From: Paracoccaceae bacterium
GTDB lineage: Bacteria > Pseudomonadota > Alphaproteobacteria > Rhodobacterales > Rhodobacteraceae
DNA length: 64,000 nucleotides
Reading direction: 5' to 3'
NCBI GenBank assembly: GCA_020425085.1
Contig: JAGQRW010000001.1
Coordinates: 297,015-361,014, forward strand
Made by a program: the position numbers and the translations under genes. The notes beneath the pieces are model-generated. The model was not told the origin of the DNA. It worked only from the letters and a program-made list of their open reading frames with translations, and ran no database searches. Within the stretch, counting starts at the first letter, position 1; each line of letters begins with the position of its first letter. Shown one piece after another: positions 54,105 to 63,277 of the stretch.

Positions 54105-55024
54105 CAGTGGCCCCCTCTTTCAGCGATGGAATAAAGCTCGGCTGGTTCCAAAAGAAGATCAAGCGCCAGCTTACCGCAGACCAAAAGAACCAGGATGGCC
54201 AGAAGGATCCTTAGCTGTTCCGCCTTCATCTTGACACCGATGCGGGTGCCGACCTGTGCGCCAACCACGCCGCCGCCTATCAACAACACGGCCAGCACCA
54301 TATCCACGGTATAGTTGGTGGTGGCGTGCATCAGGGTGGTGAAAGCGGTGACAAAGATGATCTGGAACAACGAGGTGCCAATCACCACCTTGGTGGGCAT
54401 TCCCAAGAGATAGATCATGGCGGGAACCATGATGAAGCCGCCGCCAACCCCCATGATGGCAGCAAGAATGCCAACCAGGGCACCGACCATCAATGGCGGT
54501 ATGGCACTGATGTAAAGGCCCGAGGTGCGAAACTTGATCTTGAAGGGCAGACCATGCACCCAGTTGTGTTGCCGCCGTGGCGGGCGACGGGCATGTGGCC
54601 CCTTGGCGCGGCGAATTGCCCGCAGGCTTTCCGCAAACATCAGGCCGCCGATAATGCCAAGAAATACCACATAGCTTAATGTGACCATTAACTCGACCTG
54701 CCCGATCGCCCTCAGCATCCTGAACAGTTGCACGCCAACAGCGGCACCTGCGAGGCCGCCGATCAGCAGGACGGTGCCCATCTTCAGATCAACAGTCTTG
54801 CGTTTCAGATGCGCCAGCACACCCGAAAACGATGACGCAACGATCTGGGTGGTCGCGGTCGCGACCGCAACCCCTGGCGGGATGCCAATAAAGAACAACA
54901 AAGGCGTTATCAGGAAACCACCGCCGACACCGAACATGCCCGAAAGCACCCCGACAAGGCCGCCAAGTCCGAGCAACAGAAATGCGTTTACCGAAACTTC
55001 GGCGATCGGAAGATAGATTTGCAT
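54104..55024 (-). CDS. TauE/SafE-family anion exporter
   Basis: 306-aa integral membrane protein with about eight helices in two repeats, each with the glycine-rich signature: GGLVGVLSGMFGVGGGFLITPLL and GALVGILAAIMGVGGGFIMVPAM. This TauE/SafE family exports sulfite, sulfoacetate or related organosulfur anions; the substrate here is unknown. Its stop shares one base with the start of the TIGR02186 gene, so the two are expressed together. Confidence 0.88.
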   Translation of the reverse strand: MQIYLPIAEVSVNAFLLLGLGGLVGVLSGMFGVGGGFLITPLLFFIGIPPGVAVATATTQIVASSFSGVLAHLKRKTVDLKMGTVLLIGGLAGAAVGVQLFRMLRAIGQVELMVTLSYVVFLGIIGGLMFAESLRAIRRAKGPHARRPPRRQHNWVHGLPFKIKFRTSGLYISAIPPLMVGALVGILAAIMGVGGGFIMVPAMIYLLGMPTKVVIGTSLFQIIFVTAFTTLMHATTNYTVDMVLAVLLIGGGVVGAQVGTRIGVKMKAEQLRILLAILVLLVCGKLALDLLLEPAELYSIAERGGH

Positions 55025-55192
55025 GACAACGTCCGGCTTGAGGCGTCTGGTTGTATTACATTATTCGCATATATTTGTTCAGGGCCTTGGTCTGCGACAA
55101 ATCGGAGCGTATTGCAACCTTGCCAAAGCCACATTTGCCGGAACAATGCGGATGGCGGATCTACGGTCACGCACAACACCGGATTTGGGCAC

Positions 55193-56173
55193 TCATCGCT
55201 CCTTGATATAGGGTTCACCGCTGGCTTTGGGCGGGATCGCCTTGCCGATGAAGCCGGCCAGAATCACCACCGTCAGGATATAGGGCAGCGCCTGAGTGAA
55301 CTGCACCGGGATGGAAAAGATCCCGAACACGTCGATATTCGGATAAAGGTTGCTGATCGCCTCCAGAAGACCGAACAAAAGACAGGCCATCAGCGCATAG
55401 AATGGTCGCCATTTCGCAAAGATCAGAGCCGCCAGCGCGATATAGCCACGCCCCGCTGTCATTTCGCGCCCGAAACTGGCGGCTTGTGAGGTTGCAAGAT
55501 ACGCACCGGCGATGCCGCACAAGACCCCCGCAATCAGCACCGCTGCGTAGCGCTGGCGGTTGACCGAGATACCGGCGGTATCGACCGATGCCGGGTTTTC
55601 CCCGACTGCCCGCAAACGCAGACCAAAGCGGGTGCGAAACAACACCCACCAGGTCAGCGGCACCACCAGAAACGCCAGATATACGATTGCTTTCTGGCCG
55701 GAAATCACATCGGCATAAAGCGGGCCAATGACCGGCAAATCCCGGATCAGATCCGCAAATGGCAGGGTGATTTCGCTGAACCTTGCCTCACCGGCCAGCG
55801 GTGGGGTTCGACCACCCTCCTTGTACCAGGCGTTGCCGATCACCACCGTCAACCCCGAAGCTAGAAAATTGAGCGCCACACCGGAAATCAACTGATTGCC
55901 GCGATAAGCGATCGAGGCGATGCCGTGGATCAGTGCAAAGGTCATCGACGCAGCGATTCCCGCCAACACCCCAATCCAGGCGTTGCCGGAATGATACGCC
56001 GCCACCGCCGAAAAGAAGGCGGCAATCAGCATCTTGCCCTCAAGCCCGATATCAACAATGCCTGCACGTTCGCTGAACAGACCGGCCAGACAGGCAAGGA
56101 TCAGAACCACCGACAGCCGTACCGTCATGTCGAGCGTCAGGATCAGTTGCAGGAAGGTTTCCGTCAGTTCCAT
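55193..56173 (-). CDS. BMP-type ABC transporter permease 2
   Basis: 326-aa permease of the BPD_transp_2 (RbsC/NupQ-like) kind. IVDIGLEGKMLIAAFFSAVAA and RFGLRLRAVGENPASVDTAGISV are the signature segments of nucleoside (BMP) permease partners. Together with the upstream permease it forms the channel. Start and stop abut: its ATG at 56173 shares one base with the preceding stop. Last gene of the four-gene cluster. Confidence 0.88.
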   Translation of the reverse strand: MELTETFLQLILTLDMTVRLSVVLILACLAGLFSERAGIVDIGLEGKMLIAAFFSAVAAYHSGNAWIGVLAGIAASMTFALIHGIASIAYRGNQLISGVALNFLASGLTVVIGNAWYKEGGRTPPLAGEARFSEITLPFADLIRDLPVIGPLYADVISGQKAIVYLAFLVVPLTWWVLFRTRFGLRLRAVGENPASVDTAGISVNRQRYAAVLIAGVLCGIAGAYLATSQAASFGREMTAGRGYIALAALIFAKWRPFYALMACLLFGLLEAISNLYPNIDVFGIFSIPVQFTQALPYILTVVILAGFIGKAIPPKASGEPYIKER

Positions 56174-57270
56174 CAGATTCGGCCTTTCCGGATGCGGCGA
56201 AAAAGTTTCTCGACCGGGTCGCGTACCATGTTGTCAAGCGCACCGGTAAAAAGGATGATCAAAGCCTGAATGACCAGAACCATTTCCCGGCTGATCGCGG
56301 GCATTTCCCACAACAGTTCAAATCCGCCCTGGGTCAGCATGCCAAAAAGCAATGCCGCCAGCACAATGCCAAAAGGGTGCGAGCGCCCCATCAGCGCCAC
56401 GGCGATGCCGACGAAACCGGCACCTTCGACGAATTCCTTGATCAGACGCTCCTGTTCGCCCATCACCACGTTGATCGACAGCATCCCGGCCAGCGCACCG
56501 GAAATCAGCATGGTGAGAATGATGATCTTGACCGAGGAAATCCCGGCATATTTCGCCGCCGCCTCGGATTGGCCAAAGGCGCGAATCTGATACCCAAGCC
56601 GGGTGCGCCACAGCAGGAACCAGACACCAGCAGCGCACAAAAGCGCCAGCAGAAAGCTGATATTCAGCGGGGCGGACTTGGAAAAGGCGATGCCAAGCGG
56701 GGCCAGCACCTCATGCGCGGTCGGCAGATGCGCCCCTGGCCCGAAACCGATGCTTTCGGCGTTCTGGGTATTTGGATTCTTGAGAATGCCGTTCAACAGA
56801 AACCCCATCAGCGCAGCACCGATGAAATTGAACATGATCGTGGTAATCACGATATGACTGCCGCGCTTGGCTTGCAGATAGGCAGGAATAAAGGCCCAGG
56901 CGGCACCCATCACACCAGCTCCGATGATAGCAAAAGGCAGTGCCAGCGCCCAGTGCGGCCAGTCAAATGCCAGCACCACAACCGCAACGCCGATGCCGGA
57001 AACCGCCGCCTGACCCTCACCGCCGATGTTGAACAGACGGGCATGAAAAGCCACCGCCACCGCCAGCCCGGTAAAAATGTAGTTGGTGGCATAATAAAGC
57101 GTATAGCCAAGCCCCGATGTCGATCCAAGCGCGCCGCGGATCATGTAATAGATTGCGTCAAACGGGTTCTCGCCGATCGCCAGCACCACCAGACCCGAAG
57201 CCGCAAAGGCCAGCACTAGATTGATGAAGGGCACCAGAAAAATATCGGCCCAACGTGGTATCTTGTCCAT
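56173..57270 (-). CDS. BMP-type ABC transporter permease 1
   Basis: 365-aa inner-membrane permease, again BPD_transp_2. RLFNIGGEGQAAVSGIGVAVVV (the EGQ signature) and RTRLGYQIRAFGQSEAAAKYAGI. It starts at 57270, sharing one base with the stop of the ATP-binding gene. The N-terminus (KIPRWADIFLVPFINLVLAF) begins in the first helix. Confidence 0.88.
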   Translation of the reverse strand: MDKIPRWADIFLVPFINLVLAFAASGLVVLAIGENPFDAIYYMIRGALGSTSGLGYTLYYATNYIFTGLAVAVAFHARLFNIGGEGQAAVSGIGVAVVVLAFDWPHWALALPFAIIGAGVMGAAWAFIPAYLQAKRGSHIVITTIMFNFIGAALMGFLLNGILKNPNTQNAESIGFGPGAHLPTAHEVLAPLGIAFSKSAPLNISFLLALLCAAGVWFLLWRTRLGYQIRAFGQSEAAAKYAGISSVKIIILTMLISGALAGMLSINVVMGEQERLIKEFVEGAGFVGIAVALMGRSHPFGIVLAALLFGMLTQGGFELLWEMPAISREMVLVIQALIILFTGALDNMVRDPVEKLFRRIRKGRI

Positions 57271-58835
57271 CAGGCGGCCTCGACATTCATGCCGGCCATA
57301 AGCAAGCCAAGTTCCTTTTCGTCGGTTTCAGCAGTAATACGTTCGCCCTGAATGCGGCCGTCGAACATCACCGCCACCCGGTCGCTCAGCGACAGGATCT
57401 CGTCCAGCTCCACGCTGACCAGCAAGATCGCCTTGCCTGCATCGCGCAAGGCGACGATCTGCTGGTGAATGAACTCGATCGCGCCGATATCGACGCCTCG
57501 GGTCGGCTGACCGACCAGCAGGATGTCTGGGTTGCGTTCAATCTCGCGCGCCAGCACGATCTTTTGCTGGTTGCCGCCGGAAAAGCTGTGTGCCGGCAGG
57601 CGCGGGTTTGGCGGGCGGATGTCGAAACGCTGCATCTTCTGTTCGGTATCGGCAAGGATCGCACCGTTGTCCATCATCAGCGGGTTTTTCTGGTATTTCG
57701 GATCGTGGTGATAACCAAAACAGGCATTTTCCCAGGCCATGAAATCCATGATCAGGCCCAGCCGCTGGCGGTCTTCAGGTACATGCGAAATGCCGCGCGC
57801 GCGCCGCGACTGCCCGTCGGAATACCGACCGGTCAGGTCAAGCTGATGGTCGTTGATCCTGACCGAACCGCTGGCACTGGCGATACCGCCGAGGACCTCA
57901 AGCAATTCTGACTGCCCGTTCCCCGCTACCCCGGCAATACCGAGGATTTCACCGGCACACACCTCAAAACTGATGCCTTTCAGGCGTTCGACCCCGGCAC
58001 TGTCTTTCACCTTCAGATCGCGAACCTCCAGCACCGTCTTGCCGGTCGCTGCCGGTTTCTTGTCAACCCGCAGCAGAACCTTGCGCCCGACCATCAGTTC
58101 GGCAAGCTCACCTGGCGAGGTATCGGCCGTTTTTACCGTTGCCGTCATTTCGCCCCGGCGCATCACGCTGACCGTGTCCGTAGCGTTCATGATTTCCTTG
58201 AGCTTGTGGGTGATCAGGATCAGCGTCTTGCCCTGATCGCGCAGGTTTTTCAGGATACGAAACAGGTGTTCGGCCTCGGATGGGGTCAAGACCCCGGTCG
58301 GTTCATCAAGGATCAGGATATCGGCCTGTCGATAAAGCGCCTTTAGTATCTCAACCCGCTGTTGATGGCCTACTGACAGGTTTTCGATGGTCTGATCGGG
58401 GTCGACCTCAAGCTCATATTCGCGCGCCAGATCGACCAGAACCGCCCTTGCCTTGGCCAAAGAAGGTTTCAGCAACGCGCCATCCTCGGCCCCGAGGATG
58501 ACATTTTCCAGCACGGTGAAATTCTCTACCAGCTTGAAATGCTGATGTACCATCCCGATACCAGCGGCAATCGCCGCCTGACTGTCAGGGATCGGGGTTT
58601 TCCGGCCGTTGATGAAAATCTCGCCGGCATCGGCCTTGTAGAACCCGTAAAGGATCGACATCAGGGTGGATTTGCCCGCCCCGTTTTCACCAACGATGCC
58701 GTGAATGGTGCCTTTGCTTACCTTCAGCGAAATGTTCTTGTTGGCCTCGACGGCACCAAAGGATTTGGTGATGCCCCTCAGTTCAATCGCCGGGGCGGCA
58801 TCTGTTAGCCGCCCCAGAACGCTGTCATTCGCCAC
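57270..58835 (-). CDS. BMP-type ABC transporter ATP-binding protein (double NBD)
   Basis: 521 aa with two tandem ATPase domains, as in sugar/nucleoside importers. First: Walker A GENGAGKST (49-57), signature LSVGHQQRVEIL, Walker B ILILDEPTGVLTPSE. Second: degenerate Walker A GVAGNGQSE, signature FSGGNQQKIVLAREI, and DILLVGQPTRGVDIGAI where Asp/Glu of Walker B are substituted. The start was set at the GTG 58835, ten bases after the binding-protein stop; the longer frame to 59015 overlaps that gene. Confidence 0.88.
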   Translation of the reverse strand: MANDSVLGRLTDAAPAIELRGITKSFGAVEANKNISLKVSKGTIHGIVGENGAGKSTLMSILYGFYKADAGEIFINGRKTPIPDSQAAIAAGIGMVHQHFKLVENFTVLENVILGAEDGALLKPSLAKARAVLVDLAREYELEVDPDQTIENLSVGHQQRVEILKALYRQADILILDEPTGVLTPSEAEHLFRILKNLRDQGKTLILITHKLKEIMNATDTVSVMRRGEMTATVKTADTSPGELAELMVGRKVLLRVDKKPAATGKTVLEVRDLKVKDSAGVERLKGISFEVCAGEILGIAGVAGNGQSELLEVLGGIASASGSVRINDHQLDLTGRYSDGQSRRARGISHVPEDRQRLGLIMDFMAWENACFGYHHDPKYQKNPLMMDNGAILADTEQKMQRFDIRPPNPRLPAHSFSGGNQQKIVLAREIERNPDILLVGQPTRGVDIGAIEFIHQQIVALRDAGKAILLVSVELDEILSLSDRVAVMFDGRIQGERITAETDEKELGLLMAGMNVEAA

Positions 58836-58845
58836 GCTCGAAGAC

Positions 58846-59835
58846 CTATTCGATCGGGCAGTTGTTGTCAGACATATAGTCGTGGACCTTGATCTTGCCG
58901 GAAATGATATCGGCCTTGGCCGCATCGACCGCCGCCTTGATATCGGCGGTGAAAATCTTGGCGTTGTATTCATCCAGCGCGTAATCCACCCCGCCATTGG
59001 CAAGACCGAGAACATGGAAACCGGTGGTCAGATCGGCACCCTGGGAAAAGGCGTCGAAAACCGCCACATCCACCCGTTTGACCATCGAGGTCAGAACCGA
59101 GCCGGGATGCAGATAGTTCTGGTTGCTGTCAACGCCGATGGAATAAATCCCTTCATCGGCAGCGGCCTGTAACACGCCAACGCCAGTACCGCCAGCGGCG
59201 GCATAGACCACATCGGCCTTTTGGGCGATCTGTGCCTTGGTCAGTTCAGCCCCTTTTACCGGGTCGTTCCAGGCCGTGGGCGTGGTGCCGGTCATGTTCT
59301 GGATAACTTTGGCATCGGGGTTGGTCGCCTTGACGCCCTGCACATAGCCGCAGGCGAATTTGCGGATCAGGGGAACATCCATGCCACCGATAAAGCCGAC
59401 GGTGCCGGTTTTTGACGCCATCGCGGCGGCGACGCCGACCAGATAACTACCCTCATGTTCGCTGAACACGACCGAGCGTACGTTGGGCTTGTCGACCACC
59501 ATGTCGATGATGGCAAATTTGGTATCCGGGTAATCTGGTGCCACCGTATCAAGCGTCGATGCAAAGGCAAAGCCGGTCATCACCACCGGGTTGGCGCCGT
59601 CTTCGGCAAAGCGTCGCAAAGCCTGTTCGCGCTGTGCCTCTGACGAAAGCTCGATTTCGCGGTATTTGCCGCCGGATTCCTTGGCCCAGCGATCGGCGCC
59701 TTTCGAGGCGGCCTCGTTGAACGACTTGTCGAATTTGCCGCCAAGATCATAGATGATGGCGGGATCGGACAGCGCTGCGGTTGCGGTAATTGCAAGCGCG
59801 CTTGCGGTGCCGAGGATGGCTTTGGTAAAGGACAT
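58846..59835 (-). CDS. BMP-family ABC transporter substrate-binding protein
   Basis: 329 aa. Sec signal (ILGTASALAITATAALSD), no lipobox Cys, so a soluble periplasmic protein. Basic membrane protein family landmarks: AIIYDLGGKFDKSFNEAASKGADR near the N-terminus, GFIGGMDVPLIRKFACGYVQG in the middle, and IGVDSNQNYLHPGSVLTSMVKRVD. Such proteins bind nucleosides, purines or thiamine-like compounds. The operon binding protein, ATPase, two permeases is complete. Confidence 0.9.
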   Translation of the reverse strand: MSFTKAILGTASALAITATAALSDPAIIYDLGGKFDKSFNEAASKGADRWAKESGGKYREIELSSEAQREQALRRFAEDGANPVVMTGFAFASTLDTVAPDYPDTKFAIIDMVVDKPNVRSVVFSEHEGSYLVGVAAAMASKTGTVGFIGGMDVPLIRKFACGYVQGVKATNPDAKVIQNMTGTTPTAWNDPVKGAELTKAQIAQKADVVYAAAGGTGVGVLQAAADEGIYSIGVDSNQNYLHPGSVLTSMVKRVDVAVFDAFSQGADLTTGFHVLGLANGGVDYALDEYNAKIFTADIKAAVDAAKADIISGKIKVHDYMSDNNCPIE

Positions 59836-60018
59836 TTGTTTCTCCCGTTTGTTATTTGTGGGGCAGCGGCCATGGATACATTTCGGTGCCGGTGAATACC
59901 CAGATCAGCAAATGATCATGCGCAATTAAGACCGAAGGCCGGAAAAGGGGCAACCATTTTTTACCGGCCAATCAGGAAATGGCGGAAATTGCGTTTGGAT
60001 CCGCCGCTTGCCGTAGCG

Positions 60019-60438
60019 TCAGTTTGGCCCAAGATCACGTTGCATCACCAACGCGCTGATTTTCCGGCCATGCGGGGAATGATAATAGTCCTTGCGCAGT
60101 CCGCTCTGGCGGAACCCGGCGGAGCGGTAAAGCTCGATTGCGGCAAGGTTGTCGCTGGCCACCTCCAGAAACACATTTTCGCCGCCATGTTTCCCGGCAA
60201 CCGCAAGGAATTCATCAACCAGTGCGCGCCCGATTCCATTGCGGCGCCCCGTGGGAACAACGGCAAGGGTCAGGATCTCGGCCTCGGGGCCGACAATACG
60301 CCCCAGCAGAAAACCGTCTGGGCGGGTAATCAGAAGAATATTTGCAGACTTCAGAAAATCGCTGAACTCATCGGCGGTCCATGGGCGCGGCACCTGGAAA
60401 CACTGTCGGTGCAGGTCAGCCAATTCAACCGGAGTCAC
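60019..60438 (-). CDS. rimI: Ribosomal protein S18 alanine N-acetyltransferase-like (RimI)
   Basis: 139-aa GNAT acetyltransferase. The acetyl-CoA loop is PTGRRNGIGRALVDEFL, followed by NVFLEVASDNLAAIELYRSAGF. It is the RimI-type partner of TsaB, whose gene overlaps its start by four bases, a common alphaproteobacterial arrangement. Acetylation of S18 is inferred from context; the N-terminal PRPWTADEF segment is usual in RimI. Confidence 0.87.
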   Translation of the reverse strand: MTPVELADLHRQCFQVPRPWTADEFSDFLKSANILLITRPDGFLLGRIVGPEAEILTLAVVPTGRRNGIGRALVDEFLAVAGKHGGENVFLEVASDNLAAIELYRSAGFRQSGLRKDYYHSPHGRKISALVMQRDLGPN

Positions 60439-61094
60439 GACAAGCGAACCGGCACTGAATCGCGCGAAGGTGCTGCATCAGCCGGTCGAAGGTACAGCGG
60501 AGCAGGCCGGGAAGTGGTTTGTCGCCATCGTTCCGAGGCGGTTCTGGCGATGCCTTCGGCAGGCGGATACGCCGGTTCGGCGACAGCAACTTCAAGTCGC
60601 AAGGCCAGCATCGTCGCCGCCGTTCCGACACAACGCAGTTCGTGCCGCGCATATGCCGAAAGGTCGCTGTCAAGATCGACCAAAGCCGCCTCGCCCGTGG
60701 GAATGCCATCATCAAAGGGCTGTACAAACACCCCGTTGCGGCGGGCGTCAAGGCAGGCCAGGACCGGGCCTTTGCTACCTGCGGCCAATGATTCCAGCAT
60801 GCTGACACCGACCGCCGGAATACCGAGGGACAGCGCCAGCCCGCGCGCCGATGCCACCGAAATGCGGATGCCAGTGAAATTGCCGGGCCCGATGCCGACA
60901 CCGATGGCGCTGAGATCGCCCCAGCCCAACCCGGCCTCGGCAAGCAGTCGCTCCAGCAACGGAAACAACTGCTCCGCCTGACCCTTGGCCATTTCCTGAT
61001 GCTCCAGCCCCAGAACCCGGTCGCCGGATAGCAAAGCGGCCGCGCAATGCGCGGCCGATGTATCAAATGCCAGAATCAAAGGATCAGGCGGCAA
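60435..61094 (-). CDS. tsaB: tRNA t6A biosynthesis protein TsaB
   Basis: Non-catalytic partner of TsaD in making N6-threonylcarbamoyladenosine at tRNA position 37. 219 aa, ASKHA fold: ILAFDTSAAHCAAALL at the N-terminus and GIGPGNFTGIRIS. No ATG fits: TTG at 61094 overlaps the end of nfu by eleven bases, and another TTG at 61079 would start at ILAFDTS, the usual beginning. A non-ATG start is therefore likely. Confidence 0.9.
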   Translation of the reverse strand: MPPDPLILAFDTSAAHCAAALLSGDRVLGLEHQEMAKGQAEQLFPLLERLLAEAGLGWGDLSAIGVGIGPGNFTGIRISVASARGLALSLGIPAVGVSMLESLAAGSKGPVLACLDARRNGVFVQPFDDGIPTGEAALVDLDSDLSAYARHELRCVGTAATMLALRLEVAVAEPAYPPAEGIARTASERWRQTTSRPAPLYLRPADAAPSRDSVPVRLS

Positions 61095-61644
61095 CCGGGC
61101 GCACCTCGGTCACTTCGGGAATGTAGTGTCGCAGCAGATTCTCGATCCCCATCTTCAGCGTCATGGTGGATGAAGGGCATCCCGCACAGGCACCTTTCAT
61201 GGTCAGATAGACAACGCCACGGTCAAAGCCGTGAAAGGTGATGTCGCCACCATCCTGCGCCACCGCCGGGCGCACGCGGGTATCCAGCAATTCCTTGATC
61301 TGAGTAACGATCTCGCTGTCGGGTTCGTTGGATTCGGTATGCCCTGATGCGGCAATGGCGCCGACAATTACCGGTTGGCCAGACTGGAAATGCTCCATGA
61401 TCGCGCCCAGAATACCGGGTTTCAGATGCGCCCATTCCAGGCCGTCATCCTTGGTGACAGTGACGAAATCATTGCCAAGAAACACGCCGGCAACGCCGCC
61501 AAGGGCAAAAATCCGCTGCGCCAGCGGCGATTTTCCCGCAACATCGGCGGATGGAAAATCGGCAGTGCCACTGTCCATCACGGTCTGTCCAGGCAGAAAC
61601 TTCAGGGTGGCGGGGTTTGGCGTAGCTTCGGTCTGGATGAACAT
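61084..61644 (-). CDS. NifU-family Fe-S scaffold protein (Nfu)
   Basis: 186 aa. An N-terminal Nfu domain (MFIQTEATPNPATLKFLPG) and a C-terminal NifU domain with the cluster-binding CAGCPSS. It assembles and transfers [4Fe-4S] clusters to client proteins, as in NfuA and mitochondrial NFU1. The gene overlaps the tsaB start. In this window, fitting clients include LeuC, QueG, RlmN and GltBD. Confidence 0.9.
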   Translation of the reverse strand: MFIQTEATPNPATLKFLPGQTVMDSGTADFPSADVAGKSPLAQRIFALGGVAGVFLGNDFVTVTKDDGLEWAHLKPGILGAIMEHFQSGQPVIVGAIAASGHTESNEPDSEIVTQIKELLDTRVRPAVAQDGGDITFHGFDRGVVYLTMKGACAGCPSSTMTLKMGIENLLRHYIPEVTEVRPVAA

Positions 61645-61790
61645 CGGATTTCCTTTCGGTCCTGTGTTCGGGATATGGCATTCCCAAGGAAATTTGTCAA
61701 GTTCATTAGAACAATTCTAAACCGCCAGGGCAGGAAATTCCGGGTCGGCGATTACTGCCTGAAATTACAAGAACTACTGCCCAAGGCGAT

Positions 61791-62246
61791 TCAGGTGACC
61801 GCAATCAGCGCCTCCTTGCTCATACCGCCGGGAACGATGGTGATTGGCACCGGAAGGGTGGCCGAGGCGCGTGTCATATAGGTGACCAATGGGCCAGGCC
61901 CCTCGGTGCCCATGCCGGCGCCAAGTACCAGAACGCCGATATCCGGGTTTTCCTGGATGTAGTCGATGATTTCGTTTTCAGCCTTGCCTTCACGGATCAC
62001 CAGTTCCGGGGTGATTCCCTCTTTTTCCTGCATTCGCTTGGAAAACACCTCGAAATGCGCGCGGATCCGGTCTTCGGCCTCTTCACGCATGATGTCGGCG
62101 ACACCGATCCAGTGGTTGAATTCCTCGGGCGGAATGACAGCCATGATGGTGACACCGCCGCCGGTATTGGCGGCCCTCAGTGCCGCGAACCGCATGGCGT
62201 TCAGGCATTCGGTGGTGTTGTCCAGAATGACCAGAAACTTGCGCAT
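61791..62246 (-). CDS. Universal stress protein
   Basis: 151-aa single-domain UspA-family protein. KFLVILDNTTECLNAMRFAALRA at the N-terminus and VLVLGAGMGTEGPGPLVTYM at the C-terminus, where the usual ATP-binding G-x2-G-x9-G(S/T) motif is roughly preserved. Cytoplasmic; the role is stress-related but unspecified. It stands between ilvE and nfu on the same strand with gaps of about 95 and 145 bases. Confidence 0.82.
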   Translation of the reverse strand: MRKFLVILDNTTECLNAMRFAALRAANTGGGVTIMAVIPPEEFNHWIGVADIMREEAEDRIRAHFEVFSKRMQEKEGITPELVIREGKAENEIIDYIQENPDIGVLVLGAGMGTEGPGPLVTYMTRASATLPVPITIVPGGMSKEALIAVT

Positions 62247-62340
62247 CTTGGATTCCTTTGTGGATGGGTGGCGGAATCATCGCCGAACTGTTCGGCTGAC
62301 GCAAGTGCGTGCTTGGCCATTGCGACATGTGGCCTCTGGC

Positions 62341-63207
62341 CTATCCGGCGTCGGAATGTGCCCAGTCCCAATAAAGCGAGCGGGTGAGCTTGGCCACCGG
62401 GCCGTGCTGGTAATGCACCTCGTCAAAGGCAATGACCGGCGTGACCTTGGACATGTTGCCAGACAAGAACACCTCATCCGCCTGACGAAAATCGTCAAAG
62501 CTGAGGACGGTTTCATGAACGGTTTTGCCGGCTTGTCGCAACAACTTGATATGCCGCGCACGGGTGATGCCGGAAAGAAAGGTGCCGTTGGCGATCGGGG
62601 TGAAAATTTCATCGTCCCGTGCCATGAACACATTGGCCGAGGCGGATTCCGCCACATTACCCATGGCATCGGCAACCAGCGCGTTGCCGAAACCTTTGGC
62701 GATCGCCTCTTTCAGCATCCTTGCGTTGTTGGGATATAGGCAGCCCGCCTTGGCATTCACCACCGAATCCGCCAGTATCGGGCGCTGGAACCGGGTGGTG
62801 GTCAGGGTGGTGGCGGCGGCCGCCTCGGCCATCGCCACCTCTTCCAGACAGATACAGAAACCGGTTTCGTCGGGCTTGGGCACGATCCCTGCCAGCCCGT
62901 TTTCGATGCCCCAATACATTGGCCGAATGTAAACCGCGGCATTCTTGTCAAACAGCTTCAGGCCATCCAACGCGATGTCGCGGATGGTTTCAGGCGACTC
63001 GGTCGGGGTGATGCCCAGTGCTTTGGCGGAACGATTGACCCGTTGGCAATGGGCCAGCAGATCGGGCGCTATCCCTTCAAAATACCGCGCCCCGTCGAAT
63101 ACCGACGAGCCAAGCCAGGAACCATGATCGGCGGCGCGCATGATCGGCACGTTGCCATCATGCCAGGTGCCCTGAAAATAGGTGCGGATATTGTTGCTGA
63201 GTGCCAT
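62341..63207 (-). CDS. ilvE: Branched-chain amino acid aminotransferase (class IV PLP)
   Basis: 288 aa. Interconverts branched-chain amino acids and their 2-oxo acids. The PLP Lys is in DSVVNAKAGCLYPN, and VAESASANVFM and GTFLSGITRARHIKLL are typical of class IV enzymes. ATG 63207 has GGAGG six bases upstream; the frame start at 63396 overlaps trpS and is not used. D-amino-acid aminotransferase is an alternative, but the length and FQGTWHDGNVPIMRAADHG favour IlvE. Confidence 0.87.
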   Translation of the reverse strand: MALSNNIRTYFQGTWHDGNVPIMRAADHGSWLGSSVFDGARYFEGIAPDLLAHCQRVNRSAKALGITPTESPETIRDIALDGLKLFDKNAAVYIRPMYWGIENGLAGIVPKPDETGFCICLEEVAMAEAAAATTLTTTRFQRPILADSVVNAKAGCLYPNNARMLKEAIAKGFGNALVADAMGNVAESASANVFMARDDEIFTPIANGTFLSGITRARHIKLLRQAGKTVHETVLSFDDFRQADEVFLSGNMSKVTPVIAFDEVHYQHGPVAKLTRSLYWDWAHSDAG

Positions 63208-63277
63208 GGTTAACCTCCGGTGGACCGGCGCAGTTAAACACCGCTGCGCGCCGAGGTCCAGAGCCGGAAATTGCCGC